Source: Flaccisagitta enflata (Eukaryota; Chaetognatha; Sagittoidea; Aphragmophora). From it: a DNA stretch of 64,000 nt. Made by a program: the position numbers and the translations under genes. The first letter of the stretch is position 1. The number at the start of each line of letters is the position of its first letter. Positions 59,097 to 64,000 of this stretch are shown in pieces. Below the pieces are notes generated by a model. The model saw only the letters and a program-made list of their open reading frames with translations. It had not been told where the DNA came from and did no database searches. The stretch spans positions 58,714,001 through 58,778,000 of the forward strand of contig OZ231126.1 in the NCBI GenBank assembly GCA_965153355.1, in the 5' to 3' direction.

Positions 59097-59286
59097 CAAG
59101 CCGGATACACGGCTACCCAAGCCGCTTGCGGCTTGGCTGGCGGGCATGGGTGAGCCAAAGTTTGGGCAGGAGTAATAACGCAATAGCCGCCCGAAAACAC
59201 CTAAAAACGTGTGTTACGGACTAACAGACCCACGGACAGACTGAGCGACCAACATAAATGGCGGATCATCAAGTCGACTAAAAAAT
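59097..59286 (-). mobile_element. Family B element, duplicate of B2 with its hairpin deleted
   Basis: Matches 8505-8707, but the tail reads AAGTCG-ACTAAAAAA. The bases between the arms of the hairpin in copy A (CTTGCACGCGG) are missing. Confidence 0.75.
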
Positions 59287-59429
59287 CTCGTCTTTCAAAA
59301 TGGTTTCAAATTCATAAGTCAAAAATTCGATCCCACAGTTAATGGTTTAGTTAGAAACTCGATGTTGTTTTTGCAACCGACTGAGCTGTGGCACCAAAAA
59401 ACGTTTCAAACAGTGCCGTTACACATTCA

Positions 59430-59693
59430 GGGGGAGTTTCTAGTCAAAGACGAACGCGTTTTGAAAAGGCCACTCGGTCGCTCGCTACGTTCGCTCACTC
59501 GCTACGTTCGCTCACTCGCGCCGCTCACTTGCTCCGCAGCGCTACGCTCGCTCCGTTCACGGGCTCGCTCACTCACTTCACTCACTCCCTCGTGGGACAG
59601 TTGAAATTCTTAGATATGTGTTCACACTGTTTTCGCGTTTCACGGGAACAAACGCGTTTTTGACGCTCACTAGAAACACGCCCTAACTTGACA
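59430..59693. mobile_element. Family D MITE (D3), insertion specific to copy B
   Basis: The ends are GGGGGAGTTTCTAGTCA and TCACTAGAAACACGCCC. The left flank is TCA and the right flank TAA; the empty site in copy A reads CCTTCACTTGAC, giving a 3-bp duplication with one later change. Confidence 0.85.
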
Positions 59694-59887
59694 TTTTACA
59701 TTCTGACATTTTTGTACTGTAGCCTTTGAAATGAAAGAATCATGGCAGTTTGTTCGTTTGTGAGTATGCCTGAATGTTTGAGCTATGCGAGTCAGCGAGT
59801 GTATTTAAGGATGTCATGATGGAAACGCCGCGGCGATTATATTGACAAAACATTGTAAATCTGGACTTGTTTACTTCTCCCTTTCAG

Positions 59888-60008
59888 GCGATCGCGGCTT
59901 TGTTCATCGCTCAACTACACGGAATTTCTTTGGACGTGGGACAAATCATCACCATCTCACTCACGGCAACGTTGGCCTCCATTGGAGCCGCGGGAATACC
60001 AACTGCCG
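59888..60008 (+). CDS. SLC1-family transporter exon, copy B, penultimate
   Basis: Acceptor CCCTTTCAG, donor GTATGA, phase 1, the same 40 codons as 9036-9156. Only two bases differ (CTT/CTA leucine, TCG... read as histidine-flanking CAACTT/CAACTA and TCG/TCT serine), both silent. It joins 63619 onward across a 3.6-kb intron. No earlier SLC1 exons are seen between 11950 and 59888. So this is a partial duplicate of the gene's 3' end, an alternative terminal cassette, or an assembly duplication of two haplotypes. Confidence 0.88.
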
Positions 60009-60009
60009 G

Positions 60010-60058
<49 letters not shown>

Positions 60059-60216
60059 GGCATCACAGAGTCATGACGCATCCCAAAAAGCGGCATGGTC
60101 ACATCCATAATACGATGGGAGACCACACATAGCATCGATTATATAAGTTCGATAGTGATACATCGATAATCCGCTGATAACGTCGCACGCATCCCAGGAA
60201 CAAACCCTTGGTGGAA

Positions 60217-61632
60217 AAAACAAGGCCAACACCTATAAGTCGCGTGCAGGACAAAAATAACTGAACTGACCTGATTTATTGTATCTTTCTGTCAAAAATC
60301 AGACTTAAACCAGACCCAAACCAGACTCAAACCAGACTCAAACCAGACTCAAACCAGACTCAAACCAGAATTAAACCAAACCTAAACCAGACCTAAACTA
60401 GACCTGAATCAGACATAAACCAGACATAAACCAGACATAAACCAGACCTAAACCAGACACAAATCAGACATGAACCAGACTTAAACCAGACTTTGGCCAG
60501 ACATAAACCAGACTCAAGCCAGACTCAACCCAGACTCAAACCAGACTCAAACCAGACTCAAACCAGACTAAAACCATACTTAAACCAGACTTAAACCAGA
60601 CATAAACCAGACATGAACCAGCAGACTTAAACCAGCAGACTTAAACCAGCAGACTTAACCAGCAGACCTAAACCAGCAGACCTAAATCAGCCAACTTAAA
60701 CCAGCCAACCTAAACCAGCTGACTTAAACCAGCGGACTTAAACCAGCGGACTTAAACCAGCGGACTTAAACCAGCGGACTTAAACCAGCGGACTTAAACC
60801 AGCGGACTTAAACCAGCGGACTTAAACCAGCGGACTTAAACCAGCAGACTTAAACCAGCAGACTTAAACCAGCAGACTTAAACCAGCAGACTTAAACCAG
60901 TGGACTTAAACCAGCAGACTTAAACCAGCAGACTTAAACCAGCAGACTTAAACCAGCAGACTTAAACCAGCAGACTTTAACTAGCAGACTGAAACCAGCA
61001 GACTTGAAATGACATATATGACCAAAACATACCAAAAAACATAAATGACCAAAACATACCAAAAAACATAAATGACCAAAAAATAAAAAAAAACCAAAAA
61101 AACAAAAACCAAGAAACAAAAAAAAAAACACAAAACCCAAGAACACAAAAACACAAAACCAAAAAACTGAAAAACCAAAATGACCATAATGACCAAAATG
61201 ACCAAAATGACCGAAATGACCGAAAATGACCAATATGACCAAAAATGACCAAAAATGACCAAGAATGATCAAAAATGATCAAAAATGACTAAAATGACCA
61301 AAATGACCAAAATGACCAAAATATCCAAAAATGACCAAAAATGACCAAAAATGACCATAAATGACCAAAAATGACCAAAAATGACCAAAAATGACCAAAA
61401 ATGATCATAAATGACCAAAATGACCAAAATGGCCAAAATGGCCAAAATGGTTGAAATGACCAAAATGACCAAAAATGACCAAAAATGATAAAAAATGACC
61501 AAAAACAACCAATTATTCTCAAAAATACCAAAAAAATGATTCAAAATAAGTCCAGACGACCCAAAATGACAAAAAACGACGCAAAAAAGCAAAGTGTTAC
61601 GGATGGACGGACGGACCGACCGACGGACAATT
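60217..61632 (-). mobile_element. Family B element (copy B9) expanded by two different arrays
   Basis: The head is AACAAGGCCAACACCTATA, AGTCGCGTGCAGGAC. Then come arrays of 11-14-bp units (CCAGACTCAAA, then CCAGCGGACTTAAA; about 60300-61010) and of about 10-bp units (AAAATGACCA; about 61015-61500). GTGTTACGGATGGACGGACG and GACGGACAATTGG follow. The tail hairpin is lost. Unit composition differs completely from copies B1 and B3. Confidence 0.8.
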
Positions 61633-62189
61633 GGAGCAAAAAACAAAAAAAATTGGCTCGAAAATTAAGCATTTGTATCTTAATAACAGCAAAAATAAAT
61701 CATTTTCAAATGTTTTTTAAGATCAAAATTGAAGTTTTCCTTACAAAAAAATTTTAAATAATAATTGAACAATGTGGCAATAGCTGCTGTAATATTATTT
61801 TTACCCCTTCCAAATAGTTCAAAGGCATCTTTAACAAATTGAAGCCAAAAGACTACTACAAAACAATGAATACAGGCCTTTTTAGTATTTTTTTGTTATT
61901 TTAAAGCCCCAATTTATATTCTGTCTCTTTAATCTAGTTGTCAGAGATTCAAATATAAGACACGGTCACCGGAAATTCGCGATTTTCACTGCCGCGGCCA
62001 GTTTTTCACTCAAAAGAAAAATCGATCAAACAGCTTTGTTGAAGTGTGCAATATAAGTGTTAGTGCACACTCGCTAAAAATTTGCATGGAAATATCATAG
62101 GGATGACTTAAACATTTTGAAATGTATCAATATGCAACGAAAAATAAGACATTTTCTGAAGAAAATTCTCTTTTATCACTAGATAAGGC

Positions 62190-62336
62190 CCCACGGAAAA
62201 CTCTTAATTTGCATAAAAAATGGCAAATTAAAAGAAATAAAAACATGGCCCTCTTCCAAAGACACGTAGGAAGGAAGCCATGTTCTTGGAAATGCAAAAA
62301 AGTTTGTTTGGAAGCAGATTAAGAGTTTTCCGTGGG
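62190..62336. repeat. Foldback repeat, family G
   Basis: Arms CCCACGGAAAACTCTTAAT and its perfect inverse (19 bp). Inner AACATGGCCCTC and GCCATGTTCTTGGAAATGCA resemble the foldbacks at 9848-9978 and 14887-15029. The rest of 61633-62940 is AT-rich without a gene. Confidence 0.75.
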
Positions 62337-62998
62337 ACCTTCTCAAGAACTTTATCACCCAGTTTTCAGTATAACGATTTCCTAATCCATTTCTTTTCTC
62401 CACATACATTGTTGATCAAAGATATTTTTCCCGTGCATGATGGTTGAAAAAGCGTATTGATGTAGCTGTTGTTTCAAACCAGTACTAGGAAGGAATATTT
62501 TGAATAAAAATTTATCATATAGTAAGTTGACTAAACTGGCAAGAAAATCACGCGCTCAAAAGAAGCGTGTCATAAGTATTTTTACTGGTATCATACTTTT
62601 TTACAGTTTTTTTAGAAATAATATTTGTAATTTCTTGCTAAAAACCTTTTTTTTTTTTTTGCTGTTTTTTAGCTTTTTTTTTGTGCTAATTGTCTTGATA
62701 TCCCTCAAAACTAGTCTTATAGGGTAAAATCACATATGCAGCAATGATAGCCATACTGCACAGTAGTTTTCTAAAGTTTTTGAAAGTGTAACTACCTTAT
62801 TTAACATAAAAATACATAAAAATGCATTATTTTAGCTATTATCAAGCTATGAATTCTATATTTCCAAGCCGATTTTTTTTATTTTTGGCTATAATTGTAC
62901 CTAATACATTGAACAACATGCCTAGGGGGTTCACAATACTTAGCCTTTTTTTTCCACCTAGGGTTTGTTCCTGGGATGCGTGGTCGGCGAATGATTTT

Positions 62999-63087
62999 AG
63001 GGGTTTTCGCATTGAGAAAATTATCGAGATATTATGTAGGGAGTATCTGAATATTATCTAGATAATGTGCCCAATGCGAAAACCCCT
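62999..63087. mobile_element. 89-bp MITE, insertion specific to copy B
   Basis: The ends AGGGGTTTTCGCATTG and CAATGCGAAAACCCCT are perfect 16-bp inverted repeats. TTT flanks both sides; copy A reads GATTTTCTGG at the same place. Confidence 0.9.
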
Positions 63088-63097
63088 TTTCTGGTTC

Positions 63098-63258
63098 AAC
63101 AAGGCCGGATACACGGCCACCAGTTGCAGACGGGTGGGCAGGGGCGGAAATGCGCGTTTTCCCACTTTTCGACTCGATCATTACGGACCGACGGACGGAC
63201 CGACGGACGGACGGACAGACAAAACCTCTTATAGAGTTGCGTGTCCGCAACTAAAAAA
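63098..63258 (-). mobile_element. Family A element (copy A6), orthologue of copy A2
   Basis: Head AACAAGGCCGGATACACGGC; head motif AGTTGCAGAC (one change); tail AGTTGCG-TGTC-CGCAACT, AAAAAA. Flanks match those of 9436-9598. Confidence 0.88.
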
Positions 63259-63322
63259 GAAAATCTGAGCATCAAGCCATTTCAATTTTCATCCCAGCTC
63301 AATCTTTTTCTCACTCGCGATT

Positions 63323-63590
63323 CATTTCATTCATTTCATTCATTTCATTCATTTCATTCATTTCATTCATTTCATTCATTTCATTCATTTCATTCATTTC
63401 ATTCATTTCAAATTCATTCATTTCAAATTCATTCATCTCAATTTCATCCATCACAATTTCATTCATTACAGTTCCATTCATTGCAATTTCATTCATTACA
63501 ATTTCATTCATTACAAATTCATTCATAATAATTCCCATCATTACAATTTCATTCATTACAAATTCATTCATTTCCTTCATTTCATCCATT
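63323..63590. repeat. ATTTC/ATTC array before the SLC1 acceptor, copy B
   Basis: Same repeat type as 11086-11540 but with a much shorter ATTTC block. It ends just before CTTCATCACAG at 63618. Confidence 0.95.
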
Positions 63591-63618
63591 TCCACCCTCG
63601 CGATTCTCTTCATCACAG

Positions 63619-64000
63619 GCATGGTAACGATGATCATCGTGTTGAACGCGGTGAATCTTCCCGTGGAGGACATTTCTCTTTTGTTAGCCGTGGATTGGTT
63701 CCTCGATCGCTTCCGGACCGCCGCCAACGTCAGCGGCGATACCATCGGCGCCGCCGTCGTACAGAAACTCTGCGAGAAGCATCTGCCGGCGCAGCTGCCG
63801 ATCCACGCCAAGAGCGCCGCCACTTCACTTAGCCAATCGCCGAGCGACGCCACCTCACTCAACACCAATAATAACGACCCGCATCTAAGCGGTGGAGGCG
63901 GCGGCGGCGGCGGCGGTGGAGGAGGCGTTGAAGATGGATTAGTCAACGATGAGTTTCAACGGGAAGAAACGACGCCGCTGGAAGACAAATCGGGAACCGT
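63619..64000 (+). CDS. SLC1-family transporter, terminal coding exon, copy B (partial)
   Basis: Starts in phase 1 after CTTCATCACAG and runs off the window. Compared with 11564-11949 it has nine silent changes outside the glycine run, two adjacent replacements (Val-Tyr to Leu-Asn in the tail) and a longer glycine run (11 rather than 6). The transmembrane 8 signature [16 protein letters not shown] is unchanged. The mostly silent pattern argues that this copy codes for a functional protein segment. Confidence 0.88.

Larger units (their letters stand above)
60186..62982. mobile_element. 2.8-kb inverted-repeat element with GTCG target duplication
   Basis: The left end CACGCATCCCAGGAACAAAC, CCTTGGTGGAAAAAA and the right end inverse (62945-62982) match over about 36 bp. 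GTCG flanks both sides (60182-60185 and 62983-62986). Copy A has a single GTCG at the same place (AACGTCGGCGAATG near 9401), so it is a clean empty site. A family B element sits just inside the left end. There is no transposase; the superfamily is unknown. Confidence 0.88.
57447..64000 (+). repeat. Segmental duplication, copy B (runs off window)
   Basis: Colinear with 7127-11949 from GTGAGCAGTTCGATTCTGAG onward, including the 30-bp minisatellite, a family B element, both SLC1 exons, a family A element and the ATTTC array. Copy B carries its own insertions (57510, 59430, 60186, 62999), which copy A lacks. Confidence 0.9.

Overview
This window is eukaryotic, almost certainly from an invertebrate animal. 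It has GT-AG introns, the last exons of an SLC1-family glutamate transporter, a BEL/Pao retrotransposon (a group found in animals), a CR1/L2-like LINE and a RING/B-box protein. No bacterial gene organisation is present. I cannot name the phylum. Most of the 64 kb is repeat: microsatellites, minisatellites and many short non-autonomous elements, often nested.

Layout. 1-7126: repeat-rich, ending in about 25 near-perfect copies of a 70-bp unit. 7127-11949: copy A of a segmental duplication carrying the last two SLC1 exons. 11950-18700: intergenic, with a 1.8-kb array-bearing element (13080-14855) and GGGCAGCGG elements. 18693-23487: a composite bounded by GGGGTAAAATGG-type inverted ends, holding a LINE with an unbroken reverse transcriptase ORF. 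25253-27207: a predicted three-exon single-pass membrane glycoprotein gene. 27208-38392: mainly repeats. 38393-39349: an uninterrupted RING/B-box gene. 42381-55626: a 13.2-kb BEL/Pao element with two LTRs, frameshifted gag and pol, and an unusual extra ORF region after pol. 57447-64000: copy B of the duplication, with the same two SLC1 exons; the last exon runs off the window.

How the parts relate. The host genes (SLC1 copies, membrane glycoprotein, RING/B-box protein) show no obvious functional link. The duplication is useful because one copy often serves as the empty site for insertions in the other. This shows directly that several inverted-repeat elements moved, with target duplications of about 3-4 bp.

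Most notable is a pair of short element families, called A and B here. They share one layout: a head beginning AACAAGGCC, a GGACGGACC-rich middle, and a tail hairpin followed by AAAAA. A 10-nt head motif is exactly complementary to the tail, and the two families differ at three positions of this pairing in a compensatory way. Some B elements have swollen from about 160 bp to 1.4-1.8 kb by growing different internal tandem arrays. Family C (inverted ends made of small hairpins) also carries internal minisatellites. The families are unclassified here; a Helentron/HINE-like rolling-circle origin is one hypothesis to test.
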